A stretch of 64,000 nt of DNA from Chitinimonas koreensis (GCF_014353015.1 NZ_CP060704.1:5584697-5648696), one strand, 5' to 3'; numbered from the stretch's first letter, positions 38,518 to 48,281 are shown. Notes: generated by a model not told the origin, from the sequence alone. Made by a program: numbers and translations.

Positions 38518-39165
38518 TCAGCTCGCAGGGGATTGCCGCCAGCGGGGGAAAAACCGCGGCGTGGCTTGCGCGTAGCGCTCGAACTCCGCCCCGAATCGGG
38601 TCCGCATCTCGGCTTCCTCGTTCGCCGCCAGACGGCCGTACATGACCAGCAGGATCGGGAACATCAGCAGCGTGAGCAGCGTCGGCCATTGCAGCAGGAA
38701 GCCCAGCAGGATCAGCACGAACGCCACGTACTGGGGGTGGCGGATACGGGCATAGGGGCCTGCCGTGGCCAGGGTGCCCCGGCGCTGCGCGTGATAGAGC
38801 ACCTGCCAGGCCGTGGACAGCAGGTAGAAGCCGTAGGCGAGCAAGACGTAGCTGGCGATGTGCAGCACGCCGAAATGCGGGTCGCCTTTCTCACCCAGCA
38901 AGGTCCACCACAGATGGCCGGCGTCATGGGTCAGAAGGTCCAGGCCGGGATAGCGGGTCTGCAACCAGCCCGAGAGCAAATAGATGGTCAGCGGAAATCC
39001 ATACATCTCGACGAACAGCGCGACGATGAACGCGGCAAACGCACCGAAGGTCCGCCAGTCGCGCGCCGTCGCCGGCTTGAAGAAGCTGAAGGCGAACAGG
39101 ATGAAGATGGCCGAGTTGAAGAACACCAGCAGCCACAGGCCGTAAGCGGGTTGGTCGTGGCTCAT
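38518..39165 (-). CDS. Isoprenylcysteine methyltransferase-like membrane protein
   Basis: The 215-residue protein has five or six membrane helices and the family motif ARIRHPQYVAFVLILLGFLL near residues 135-155, with a C-terminal NEEAEMRTRFGAEFERYA. Such proteins are often found in bacterial copper and heavy-metal clusters, with an unknown role. Its ATG overlaps the stop of the DUF2933 gene (ATGA). Confidence 0.88.
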   Translation of the reverse strand: MSHDQPAYGLWLLVFFNSAIFILFAFSFFKPATARDWRTFGAFAAFIVALFVEMYGFPLTIYLLSGWLQTRYPGLDLLTHDAGHLWWTLLGEKGDPHFGVLHIASYVLLAYGFYLLSTAWQVLYHAQRRGTLATAGPYARIRHPQYVAFVLILLGFLLQWPTLLTLLMFPILLVMYGRLAANEEAEMRTRFGAEFERYAQATPRFFPRWRQSPAS

Positions 39166-39497
39166 GGCTGGTCTCCACGTTGATCGCGTGCGTTGGAGCC
39201 AGCACCCGGATTTGGTGTTTGGGTCGGCGTACCAGGTGTGGCATCCGGCGGCGTGTGGGAGGAATGGTCGCGCCCGCCGTGGCCGTGGCCGTGGCCGTGG
39301 CCGTGGCCGTGGTGCATGAAGATATGCATCAACGGGCAGGCCGCAAGCAGCAGGAAAGGCAGGAATCCGACCACATGCGCGGTGTGTTCCTTGAGCAGGA
39401 AGTAGCCCACGATCGCGCCGAGAACGAGCAGACCGATCCCATACCGGGAGCGCCAGAAGCGTGGGGGCGATTCGCTGTGGCCGTGATGCTCGTTCAT
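39162..39497 (-). CDS. DUF2933 family membrane protein
   Basis: The 111-residue protein has two short membrane helices (YGIGLLVLGAIVGYFLL and FLPFLLLAACPLMHIF) followed by a histidine-glycine run (HHGHGHGHGHGHGG), matching DUF2933. It is found in cop/sil clusters and may bind metal at the membrane. The GH codon run (GGCCAC repeats near 39,282-39,315) is a simple-sequence repeat likely to vary in length. Confidence 0.88.
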   Translation of the reverse strand: MNEHHGHSESPPRFWRSRYGIGLLVLGAIVGYFLLKEHTAHVVGFLPFLLLAACPLMHIFMHHGHGHGHGHGHGGRDHSSHTPPDATPGTPTQTPNPGAGSNARDQRGDQP

Positions 39498-39597
39498 GAT
39501 GACGCTTCCTTCAATGGGTCGGCGCAGCGAGCGCCGACTGTGTTTGTCGAAATCAATGGGACTTACATACTTAAGTCCCTATGTGTGTCGAGAGCCA

Positions 39598-39724
39598 ATT
39601 AGCCCCTCTCCCGTGCACGGGAGAGGGGTTGGGGGCGCCCGGCGTAGGGTGAGGGCTGTGGTTTGATGAGCCAACCCTCATCCGGCCCTTCGGGCCACCG
39701 TCTCCCGCGCGCGGGAGAAGGATC
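39598..39724. repeat. Palindromic CCCCTCTCCC repeat pair without a gene
   Basis: The left half is AGCCCCTCTCCC with its complement GGGAGAGGGG after a short loop and then GGGTGAGGG; the right half has the reverse order, CCCTCATCC and then CTCCCGCGCGCGGGAGAAGG. Together they resemble the ends of the DUF559-carrying element at 53,147-53,614 but no gene lies between them. Outer inverted copies of TTAAGTCCCT (39,571-39,580) and AGGGACTTAA (39,744-39,753) enclose it. It separates DUF2933 from copD. Confidence 0.75.
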
Positions 39725-39768
39725 GCGTGCGATTCGGCGGCTAGGGACTTAAAGGGATAAATCCCAAA

Positions 39769-40710
39769 TCAATAGGGTCTCGTGTTGCCGGATGGACTCA
39801 AGGTGCCCAGCCATGCGACCACCAGCAGGATCAGCGTCATGGCCGCCGTTTCGATTGCCAGGCTCTTGCACAGGGCATGCTTGGCGCGAGCGATCTCGGT
39901 GGAATTCCTTGCCCGCTCCAGCAGCGGCCCCAACCGAAAGCGATTCGCTGCGGCCAGCGCGAGCATGGCGCCGAACAGGCCCAGCTTCACCAACAGCAGG
40001 GCACCATAAAGGCTGGATGCCATGCCCTGAAGGGTCGGGCCGACGATGAGCAGATAGTTCACGATGCCGGTGACGATCAGCACCCCGACGATGAGCGTGC
40101 CGGCCGCCGAAAACCCCGTGACGGCCTGGCGCAGGAGCAGCAGATGCCGGTAGGCATCGCCTTGGCCCGGGCGCAGCAGCAACAGCAGAAACGCGGCCAG
40201 CGCCCCCAGCCAGGCGCCAGCGCCGAGCAGGTGCAAGGTGTCGGCTGCCAGATGGATGCCGCCGCGTGTGCCGGTATCCATCGCCCCATGTCCCGACCAG
40301 ACCAGCGTGGACAGCCCGACCGCTCCGAACAACGCGGCAAGCGTCAAGCTTGGCGTGGGCGATCGTCGGCAGGACCAGGCGCAAAGCAGGATGCCCACGA
40401 GCGATGCGATCCTGACCACCCACGCGATGCCGACGTTGGTGCCGGTGATGATCATGCCGAACACGTGGCGTTCAAGTTCGCCGATCTCGGTCACACCGCT
40501 CATGGCCTGCGCCAGTACCAACATGCCGACGCCCGATACCAGGAGACCCACGCCCGCAAGCCAGGAGAGCAGCCTTCGGAAGCCGAAGGCTGCATGGGCA
40601 TCGTCCGCGTTGCCCTTCACGCCGTACAGGCCGAACAGCGGCAGCCCGAACAGCAGCATCAGGTCGGCGTAGCTGACGAAGCGGACAACGATGTTGCCCC
40701 AGCCCTCCAT
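39769..40710 (-). CDS. copD: Copper resistance inner-membrane protein CopD
   Basis: The 313-residue protein has eight probable membrane helices and the CopD pattern (TLHLLGAGAWLGALAAFLLL, FSAAGTLIVGVLIVTGIVNY, LLVKLGLFGAMLALAAANRF). CopD works with periplasmic CopC in copper transport. Its ATG is 3 bases after the copC stop, so they are coupled. Confidence 0.93.
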   Translation of the reverse strand: MEGWGNIVVRFVSYADLMLLFGLPLFGLYGVKGNADDAHAAFGFRRLLSWLAGVGLLVSGVGMLVLAQAMSGVTEIGELERHVFGMIITGTNVGIAWVVRIASLVGILLCAWSCRRSPTPSLTLAALFGAVGLSTLVWSGHGAMDTGTRGGIHLAADTLHLLGAGAWLGALAAFLLLLLRPGQGDAYRHLLLLRQAVTGFSAAGTLIVGVLIVTGIVNYLLIVGPTLQGMASSLYGALLLVKLGLFGAMLALAAANRFRLGPLLERARNSTEIARAKHALCKSLAIETAAMTLILLVVAWLGTLSPSGNTRPY

Positions 40711-40713
40711 GGC

Positions 40714-41100
40714 TCACTTCACCTTGAAGGAGAAGTTGCCCGTCATGGGATGGGTATCGGCCGACACCGCGCGCCATTCCACGCGGTAGTCTCCCGACAT
40801 CAGCGGCTTGGCGGGCGTAATCACCATGGTCTTGCCATCCTCGCCGCTCGATACCTTGACCTCCATCGCCATCGGGCTATGAGACATGCCCGGCATACCG
40901 GTCATGACCAGCTTGGCGCCGGAGAACTGGGTGGTCAGCGTTTCGGAAAACTGCAGCTCGATCTTCGCCGGTGCCGCCACTTCGGCGTTCGCCTGCGGAT
41001 CGGACTTGAGCAGTTGCGGATGGGCCTGCGCGGCGGCGCTGAACAGCACAACGCTGGCGGCAGCGACAATGGGGAGGAGAAGTTTGCGGATCGAGAGCAT
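40714..41100 (-). CDS. copC: Periplasmic copper-binding protein CopC
   Basis: The 128-residue protein has a signal peptide (LLLPIVAAASVVLFSAAAQA) followed by mature HPQLLKSDPQANAEV. The N-terminal histidine and the C-terminal DTHPMTGNFSFKVK match CopC copper sites, with methionines in MTGMPGMSHSPMAM. An ATG two codons earlier is also possible. It is followed by copD. Confidence 0.94.
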   Translation of the reverse strand: MLSIRKLLLPIVAAASVVLFSAAAQAHPQLLKSDPQANAEVAAPAKIELQFSETLTTQFSGAKLVMTGMPGMSHSPMAMEVKVSSGEDGKTMVITPAKPLMSGDYRVEWRAVSADTHPMTGNFSFKVK

Positions 41101-41185
41101 GGTCATTCTCTGTTGGTGGTCCGTGGTTGAAAAACGGTTGCCTGTCCGGACGGTGATCGGCAGGACGGGCCGCGGTGTCTGAGCC

Positions 41186-42193
41186 CTAGAACCAGAAGCG
41201 CACGCCCGCAACCCAGCGGGTCTCCTGTGCGCGCTCGCCCGAAGCGCGCACGAGGTCGGCGGTCTTGCCGAAACTGCCGCTGCGCTCCACGCCGATGTAG
41301 GGGGCGAACTGCCGGCTGAACTCGTAGCGCAGGCGCAGCCCGAGCGTGGCGTTCGACAGGCCGTTGCCAATGTCCCGCTCCGGGTCGCTCTTGCCGTAGA
41401 GCTGCGCCTCGGCGCGCGGCTGCAGGATGAACCTCTGGGTCAGCAGCAGGTCGTAGCTCGCGGCCAGCCGCAGTGCGGTCCTGCCGCCATTGTCGACGTA
41501 CCCCGTCGCCTCGACATCGAACCAGTACGGCGCCAGTCCCTGGACGCCGAAAGCCAGCCATCCACGATCAGGGCCGGTGCCCGTGTCGTAGCGCAGGCCC
41601 AACTGGGTATCCCAGTACGGCGTGATGGCGTGGCCCCAGAGCAATTCCATGCGGGCGTCGTGGAGCTTGCCGCCGGCCACATCGCCCTCGGCCTTGAGGA
41701 CCGCCTTGTCGAAGTCGCGGCCGAACCAGCCTTGCATGTCGTAGGCGGTGGCGTTGCCGCCATGGTTCGCATAGGAGCGTTCCAGCCGATCGACCAGCAG
41801 CGCACCGAAGCGATGCTCGTCGGCGAGGCTCAACGCGGGAACGCCGGGCACGGCATAGGCGCCCGCGCCGCGGACGAGGCCATCGGAGTAGGCATTGGGG
41901 TCGCGCGCGTCGGCCGGCGTGGATCCGCCTTGCATCTGCATGTCGCCATGGTCCATGGGCGGCGTGGAAGCCGGTGTGGCAGGTGCTGCAGCGGGCGTTG
42001 CGGGCGCACCATGGCCGGCATGGGGATCGGCCTGGGCGGCGCCCGGCGAAGCCGCTGACGCGGGCGGCGTGGCCGCCGCACCATGGTGCGCCGAATGGTC
42101 GTCTTCCTGGCCCGCCTGTGACTGGGCCAGCACGGGGTGCGCCATCGTGCCAACCAGTGCCAGGGCCAATGCTTGGAGGTGTGTCGTTTTCAT
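41186..42193 (-). CDS. copB: Outer-membrane copper resistance protein CopB
   Basis: The 335-residue product has a signal peptide (ALALALVGTMAHPVLA), a His/Ala/Pro-rich region that could bind copper, and a C-terminal CopB beta-barrel domain (AVLKAEGDVAGGKLHDARME, YWDTQLGLRYDTGTGPDRGW, ending WVAGVRFWF). ATG 42193 was chosen. It lies between copA oxidase and copC in the usual copABCD order. Confidence 0.94.
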   Translation of the reverse strand: MKTTHLQALALALVGTMAHPVLAQSQAGQEDDHSAHHGAAATPPASAASPGAAQADPHAGHGAPATPAAAPATPASTPPMDHGDMQMQGGSTPADARDPNAYSDGLVRGAGAYAVPGVPALSLADEHRFGALLVDRLERSYANHGGNATAYDMQGWFGRDFDKAVLKAEGDVAGGKLHDARMELLWGHAITPYWDTQLGLRYDTGTGPDRGWLAFGVQGLAPYWFDVEATGYVDNGGRTALRLAASYDLLLTQRFILQPRAEAQLYGKSDPERDIGNGLSNATLGLRLRYEFSRQFAPYIGVERSGSFGKTADLVRASGERAQETRWVAGVRFWF

Positions 42194-42221
42194 CGTTTGT
42201 GCACTTCTCTTCAAGCGGCGC

Positions 42222-44137
42222 TCAAGACACCACGACCTCGCGGAACATGCCCGCATCCATGTGAAGCATCAGGTGGCAGTGCCAGGCCCAGCGCCCCAGC
42301 GCATCGGCGGTAACCAGGAAACTGAGGCGCTGCGCCGGCTGCACCGGCAGGGTGTGACGGCGTGCCAGGAAGCGCCCGTCGGGGCTCTCCAGTTCGCTCC
42401 ACATCCCGTGCAGGTGCATCGGGTGGGTCATCATCGTGTCGTTGTGCAAGATGACGCGCAGCCGCTCGCCGTGGCGGAAATGCACCGGCTTGGACTTGCT
42501 GAATTCGAGCCCGTCGATGGACCAGGTGTAGCGCTCCATGTTGCCGGTGAGGTGCAGTTCGACCTCACGGCCGGGGCCGCGCGGGTCCATGGGGCCGCCG
42601 GGCGTGTGCAGGTCGGCCAGGGTCAGCACGCGCCGGCCGTTGTTGCGCAATCCGATGCCCGGGTCGTCCAACGCGGTGCGCGGCATGTCCACGCGCATGT
42701 CCGTACCGGGTCCGTACTCCGTTCGGGCGTGACGCACGGCGGTGCTGGGCACGGCCAGGGGATTGGCGCTGTCCATGCCCTGCATCTGGCCGGAATCCAT
42801 GCCGGTCATGCCAGTCATCCCCTGCATGCCGCCGTGATCCATGCCGGCCATGGCGCCATGGTCCATCCCCGACATACTGGAATCCATGCCGGTCATTCCT
42901 GTCATGCCCTGCATGGTGCCGTGGTCCCTGCCAGCCATGGCGCCGTGGTCCATCCCGGACATGCCCGACATGTCGCCATGGTCCATCGCTCCCATCATGT
43001 CCGCCATCGACAGCCATTGGGCCGCGTCCAGCGGCGGCACGGGCGCACCGAGTCCGGCACGTACTGCCAGCGTGCCTCGGGCATAGCCCGTGCGGTCCAT
43101 GGATTGCGCGAAGATCGTGTAGGCATCGTCGCGCGGCTCGACCAGCACATCGCAGGTCTCGCCCGGGCCGAAGCGGAACTCATCCACCGTCACCGGTTCG
43201 ACGTCCACCCCATCGACGTGCACGACCTTCAGCTTCAGGCCCGGAATGCGCACGTCGTAGAAGGTGTTGCCGGCCCCGTTGATGAAACGCAGGCGCACGC
43301 GCTCGCCCGGACGGAACAGGCCGGTCCAGTTGCCCGCGGGCGTGGTGCCGTTGGCCAGATAGGTCAGGGTCTGCGCCGAGAGGTCCGCCAGGTCGGTCGG
43401 GCTCATGCGCATCCGGTTCCACATCTTGCGCTTGTCCAGCGCCGCTGCCAGGCCTTCCCGCGAAGCGTCGCGGAAGAAGTCCACCGCCGTCGGCTGGTGG
43501 TAGTTGTAGTAGTCGCTCTGGGTCTTGAGCTTCATGAAGACGTGCATGGGGTCTTCATCGGTCCAATCCGACAGCAGGACGACATGGTCGCGGTCGGCAC
43601 GAATGGTTTCAGGGCCGGCGGGGTCAATGATGATCGCCCCGTACATGCCGGTCAGTTCCTGGAAGCCGGAATGCGAGTGGTACCAGTAGGTGCCGCTCTG
43701 GCTGACCTTGAAGCGGTAGGTGAAGGTCTCTCCCGGTGCGATGCCGGCGAAGCTGATGCCCGGCACGCCGTCCATCTGGTAGGGAAGAATGATGCCGTGC
43801 CAGTGGATGGAGGTGGACTCGCGCAGCCGGTTGGTGACACGGATGGTGACCGTGTCACCCTCGCGCCAGCGCAGTGTCGGCGCGGGCAGCGAGCCGTTGA
43901 TCGTGGTGGCCATGCCCGGCCGGCCGGTGAAGTTCACGGGTGACTCGGCGATCACCAGGTCGAACTCCGTGCCTCGCAGCACCGGGGCGGTGCCGCTGGC
44001 GGCCCTCGCTTGCTGGGCGGCGGCCTTCAATGCGGTCGTGGACAGCCCCAACAGGACGCCGCCCGCCGCCAATCCCTGCACGAATCGCCGCCGCGACAGG
44101 ATCAGTGGCCGTGGAGCATGGGGGGATAGCGCGTCAT
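42222..44137 (-). CDS. copA: Multicopper oxidase CopA (periplasmic copper resistance)
   Basis: The body has the Tat signal SRRRFVQGLAAGGVLLGLS, the first copper blocks STSIHWHGIILPYQMDGVPG and YWYHSHSGFQ, a methionine-rich segment of some 70 residues made of MDHG/GMxGM units, and the last copper blocks THPMHLHGMW and WHCHLMLHMDAGM. It oxidises Cu+ in the periplasm. The frame as read has no good start, but adding one C to the run at 44,120-44,125 gives the natural start MTRYPPHAPRPLILSRRR at ATG 44,137. The one-base lesion is therefore probably a sequence error. Confidence 0.93.
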
Positions 44138-44258
44138 GACGAAAAACTCTCCAGGAACAGACATCGACAGGGCACGCGCAAGGCCCTGAGAAGGGACGCG
44201 CCTTTACGCCGTTGACATCCATGCTAGGGAGTCGCCACTTTCGCTCGCATGACCCATT

Positions 44259-44276
44259 CATTACATTCATGTAATG
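44259..44276. promoter_or_regulatory. CopR-type operator between copA and copR
   Basis: CATTAC and GTAATG form perfect 6-bp inverted arms separated by 6 bases. This resembles cop boxes bound by CopR/CusR in proteobacterial copper clusters. It lies between the start of the copA oxidase gene (minus strand) and copR (plus strand), suiting control of both. The sequence match is seen; binding is inferred. Confidence 0.7.
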
Positions 44277-44386
44277 ACCACGTCATGTTCGTGGAAGATT
44301 CACCCGAGTACATTGATTCAGAAGCCAATCGCGCAGGGCGAGCAAGCAGATACGCGAGCGTTCATGGCGTCAGCCAGGGAAGAGCG

Positions 44387-45070
44387 ATGAAACTGTTGGT
44401 GGTCGAGGACGAGAACAAGACAGCGGACTACGTTCGCCAGGGCCTCATGGAAGCGGGGTTCGTGGTGGACCTGGCCCGCAATGGCCTGGACGGCCATCAC
44501 CAGGCCATGAGCGGAACCTACGATCTGGTCATCCTCGACGTCATGCTGCCCGACGTGGATGGCTGGCGCATCGTGCGGTCGCTGCGCGAGGCGGGCAAGC
44601 AGGTCCCGGTGCTGTTCCTGACTGCGCGCGGCGGCGTGGATGACCGCGTCAAGGGCCTGGAACTGGGCGCCGACGACTACCTGGTCAAGCCTTTCGCGTT
44701 CTCCGAGCTGCTCGCACGCGTGCGCACGCTGCTGCGCCGCGGCAGCGCGCCCAATCACCCCGACCGCATCCAGATCGCCGATCTGCTGCTCGACCTGCCG
44801 CGGCGGCGCGCGACCCGGGCAGGACAGCGGATCAACCTGACCAGCAAGGAATTCGCCTTGCTCGAACTGCTGGCGCGGCGCCAGGGCGAGGTGCTGCCGC
44901 GTTCGTTGATCGCCTCGCAGGTCTGGGACATGAATTTCGACAGCGACAGCAACGTGATCGACGTCGCCATCCGCCGGCTGCGTGCGAAGATCGACGATGC
45001 CTTCGAGCCCAAGCTCATCCATACGGTACGGGGCATGGGCTATACGCTGGATGCCCCGGATGCCGACTAG
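44387..45070 (+). CDS. copR: Copper-responsive response regulator CopR
   Basis: The 227-residue OmpR-type regulator begins MKLLVVEDENKTADYVRQGL; the receiver phosphorylation site is in YDLVILDVMLPDVDGW, the switch lysine in DDYLVKPFAFSELLARVR, and the winged-helix DNA-binding domain in LTSKEFALLELLARRQGEVL. ATG 44387 follows GGAAGAGCG. It overlaps copS and faces the cop operon across the operator. Confidence 0.95.
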   Translation: MKLLVVEDENKTADYVRQGLMEAGFVVDLARNGLDGHHQAMSGTYDLVILDVMLPDVDGWRIVRSLREAGKQVPVLFLTARGGVDDRVKGLELGADDYLVKPFAFSELLARVRTLLRRGSAPNHPDRIQIADLLLDLPRRRATRAGQRINLTSKEFALLELLARRQGEVLPRSLIASQVWDMNFDSDSNVIDVAIRRLRAKIDDAFEPKLIHTVRGMGYTLDAPDAD

Positions 45071-46470
45071 GGCCCTGCGCATCCGTCGCCCGGCTTCGCT
45101 CGCGCTGCGGGTCACCGCCCTGGTCGGCATTGCGACGACGCTGGTGTTCCTGGTCTTCAGTTGGCTCATCGTCCGCTCGTTGGAGCATCACTTCGCCGAG
45201 CAGGATGCCGGGGAACTCAGGGCCGTAGCCGATGCCGTCATCAAGCCGCTGCGCGATGCGGCGACCATCGCCGATGATGCGCTGCTGCGCCGCCGCCTCG
45301 CCAGCGCGGTGACGGGCCATCATGGGGTGTTCTACTCCGTCGCCGACGCGGCAGGGGCGACCGTCTATGCGGGCGAAGGCCCCGAACTGTCATCCCTCGC
45401 CGCAAGCCGAAGTCCCGCCGAGACGATCAATGTCCGCGAACTCGCGGCTTGGCAGGAGCAAGGGAAGTCTTATCGTGGGCGGTGCTTCGTGTGGAGGGCG
45501 ATGCAGGCCGGGCCTATACCGTCGCCGTTGCGATGGACATCGACTTCCATCTCTCGTTTCTCGAAGACTTCAAGCGCATGCTGTGGCTGTCCACCTGCGT
45601 CGTGCTGTGCATTGCGCTGCTGGTCGCCTGGCTGGCCGTTCAATGGGGCACCGGCCCATCCGCAAGGTCAACGCCCGGATTCGCGCGATCCGCTCATCAC
45701 AACTGAACGTGCGGTTGAATCCTCGGGAAGTACCGCTCGAACTGGAAGAACTCGTCGCCTCGTTCAACGACATGCTCGCGCGCATCGAGGATGGATTCGT
45801 GCAGTTGGCGAATTTCTCGGCCGATATCGCGCACGAGCTGCGTACCCCGGTCACCAACCTGACCACGCAGACGGAAGTGGCCCTCGGTCAGTCCCGTTCC
45901 GCCGAAGAGTATCGGGAAGTGCTGTACTCCAATCTGGAGGAGTTCGGACGCATGAGCCGGATGATCGGCGACATGCTGTTTCTCGCGCAGACGGAGAACG
46001 ATCCACACAATCTCCATCGGGTGGAGATGGACCTTGGCGACACGATCAAGGGGCTCTTTGACTATTTCGAGGCCTTTGCGGAGGACCGCAACGTGACCCT
46101 TCGTTTGCAGGGGCGGATCGAGCCGATAAGGGCCGATCGAGAAATGCTGCGGCGCGCCTTGAGCAACCTGCTGTCCAACGCCATCCGCCACACCCCGAGC
46201 GGCGCAGCCGTCACCGTGCGACTGAGCGAAGATCAGGGAAGCACCACAGTGAGCGTCGAGAATCCGGGCAGCAAGATTGCTGACGAGGATCTGCCCCGGC
46301 TGTTCGATCGGTTCTACCGTGTCGATCCCTCGCGACAACGCAAGGGAGAAGGCGCTGGGTTAGGCCTCGCCATCGTCAAGTCGATCATCGAGGCACATGG
46401 CGGTGAAGTTCGTGTTGCATCCGACGACGCTATGACCCGGTTCGATATCCTGTTGCACCGAAGCGCTTGA
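45060..46470 (+). pseudogene. copS: Copper sensor histidine kinase CopS, read with two one-base lesions
   Basis: The N-terminal part (LRVTALVGIATTLVFLVF helix, then periplasmic sensor) runs from ATG 45,060; the middle (YTVAVAMDIDFHLSFLED and the second helix LWLSTCVVLCIALLVAWLAV) is in a second frame; HAMP, the phospho-histidine (ADIAHELRTPVTNL) and the ATPase (LLSNAIRHTP, GEGAGLGLAIVKSIIEAHGG) are in a third. One G added at 45,477-45,479 and one at 45,645-45,648 restores a single frame of about 470 residues. Both are G runs, so sequence error is likely. The gene overlaps copR. Confidence 0.85.
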
Positions 46471-46541
46471 TCCACTGACTTGCTCGCAAGACGGGGGAGC
46501 GGCGGTATGCAGTCACATGGCTTAACCGATAAGGACATCCC

Positions 46542-46979
46542 ATGAAGCTGAATTCGCCGGCTGTGCCGCTCAAGCCCTCTTCGCTCGCGCTGGCGCTCGG
46601 TGGAGTGATCCTGATCGGGCTGGGCCTGTACTTCATCTTCATTCGTCCGGCGCTGCTCCCTGAGGACCCTCGTTTCATGGGCACGACGCTGGAGCAGATT
46701 CGCAGCAACTTTCCCGGCCTGTTGCTTTGGTTGCCTCGGGTGTTCTGGGTGATGGGCGGCTACATGGTGTCGAGCGGACTGCTGACGTTCCACCTGGCGA
46801 GAACCAGCTTTTGTAGTCGAACGGCCGGCGCTGCCTGGGTGGCTGCGTTGAGCGGACTGTCGTCGATTGGGCTGATGGTTGTAGTGAACTTCCTCATCGA
46901 CTCCGACTTCAAGTGGCTTCTGCTTGCGTTCACGGCGCCGTGGCTGGCGGCGCTTTGGTTGTACAGCCGGGAGGGATAG
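46542..46979 (+). CDS. Small membrane protein downstream of copS
   Basis: The 145-residue protein has four probable membrane helices (LALALGGVILIGLGLYFIF, LWLPRVFWVMGGYMVSSGL, AAWVAALSGLSSIGLMVVV and a last one near the C-terminus). I know no family. It follows copS by about 70 bases and could be cotranscribed with copRS or be an unrelated gene at the end of the island. Confidence 0.65.
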   Translation: MKLNSPAVPLKPSSLALALGGVILIGLGLYFIFIRPALLPEDPRFMGTTLEQIRSNFPGLLLWLPRVFWVMGGYMVSSGLLTFHLARTSFCSRTAGAAWVAALSGLSSIGLMVVVNFLIDSDFKWLLLAFTAPWLAALWLYSREG

Positions 46980-47269
46980 TCGAAGCACACCCATTCAGCT
47001 CAAACACGATTCGGTATCAGATGGCGATCTCGATGATGTCAGGGTTCCGAGACGCATAGGTCATGGCGTAGGCCAGTTCACCCCCCAGTTGCGGCATGGA
47101 GATGCAGTAGCGGCTGGCCCAAAGGTACGTACAGTACGGTCCGTCTTCGGATTCCGCAGCGAGCCGTTCGATGCGGGCCTGGCGCCCGCTTCGGATTCGC
47201 GAACCGACTCGCGCGGCGGGCCGACGGAGCGCAATTTCAACCGGGCCCGCAGCCCTGGAGGTGCATCAA
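46980..47269. other. Junction between copper island and chromosome
   Basis: No complete gene lies here. A minus-strand open tail ends at 47,017 with ASRYCISMPQLGGELAYAMT and NPDIIEIAI, which reads like the C-terminus of a lost protein. Next to it is the ICE-like fragment at 47,126-47,230 described separately. Confidence 0.45.
47126..47230 (-). repeat. Fragment of a second STY4528-like gene
   Basis: Bases 47,126-47,156 are identical to 27,270-27,300 over 31 positions, and similarity continues for another 45 bases. Read on the minus strand, both encode SLRNPKTDRTVRT / GLRNPKTDRTVRT preceded by a PASNG motif. The neighbouring bases do not match. This is a remnant of another element or a recombination scar at the right border of the island. 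Confidence 0.75.
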
Positions 47270-48238
47270 GTGACCAAGGACATCGTGGTGGCAGGCAAAG
47301 GGCGGCACGAGTGGCTCAGCGCCCTGCAGAAGGAACTGCGCAAGGACGCGGCCGGTGCAGCCGCGCGGATCCGCGACCTGCGGCGGACGATCGCGGACTC
47401 GGCACGCGGCGGCTGGGATGCCGGCACGCTGCTGAATGCCGGCCATGCGCTGGGCCTCGACGCCTGCCTGCAAGCCGCGCATGCGCGCGAATCCGGCGAC
47501 GCGGACGCGGCTGCCCGGCTGCGCGCCGGCTTCGCGGCGCTGTACTGGACGCTCGAGCTGGACCAGCACGACCGCCTCGCCCAGCGCTGGTCGGACGACG
47601 TGCGCGACGACCTGATCCTCGGCCGGATCTTCCTGCACGGCCTCGCGGCCGGCGGCGGCGCGGGCGAGATCGCGGCCTGGGTCGCGCCGATGACGCTGCG
47701 GCTGTTGCAGGCCGAGGGCGGCTTGATGCTCGCCTACGCCGATCCGGCGCTGGCCGCCTTCATGCGCGCACTGCTCGAGATGCAGTTGCGCGGCCGCTGG
47801 GCCCTGCCCGACGCGGCGGCGCTGCGGGCCATGCATTCGAAGGGCGCGCTGCTGGCGACGGCGGACGATCCGCCGGCCTTCGCCGAAGCGCTGGTCGTGT
47901 ATTGCGACGATAGGCTGGCCCAGGCGAACGGCTACGCCGACCGCAACGCGACGCGCAAGAACCGGGCGGACGACACGGCCTCGCTGCTGGCACAGGATGC
48001 GCCCGCGTTCACGCTGCTGCCGTTCGAGCTGCATTCGCTGCGCCACGTCTACCAGACGACCACCGGCCGGCCGCTGTCGCTGGCCGCCGACCACCCGCTG
48101 CTGGCGCCGGAACGGCTCGCGCTGCCGGCGCTGGCGCCGCTGCATGCCGACGACGACACCGCGCTGCTGCAGGCGGCGGGCCGCAAGCAGTTCGGCGCGC
48201 ACTGGTCGCCGCTGACGCCGGCGGCCTCGGCCGGCTAG
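47270..48238 (+). CDS. Hypothetical chromosomal protein, 322 aa
   Basis: The frame is open from 47,171, but I choose GTG 47,270 (VTKDIVVAGKGRHEWLSALQ) because GGAG lies 10 bases upstream. The product is Ala/Leu/Arg-rich, mostly helical, soluble, ending HWSPLTPAASAG. Codon use is strongly GC-biased, like the chromosomal genes to its right. No family was recognised. Confidence 0.7.
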   Translation: MTKDIVVAGKGRHEWLSALQKELRKDAAGAAARIRDLRRTIADSARGGWDAGTLLNAGHALGLDACLQAAHARESGDADAAARLRAGFAALYWTLELDQHDRLAQRWSDDVRDDLILGRIFLHGLAAGGGAGEIAAWVAPMTLRLLQAEGGLMLAYADPALAAFMRALLEMQLRGRWALPDAAALRAMHSKGALLATADDPPAFAEALVVYCDDRLAQANGYADRNATRKNRADDTASLLAQDAPAFTLLPFELHSLRHVYQTTTGRPLSLAADHPLLAPERLALPALAPLHADDDTALLQAAGRKQFGAHWSPLTPAASAG

Positions 48239-48281
48239 TCCACCGCGTCAACTCCCCTGGCGAGCCGAGACCCCGCCCCGC

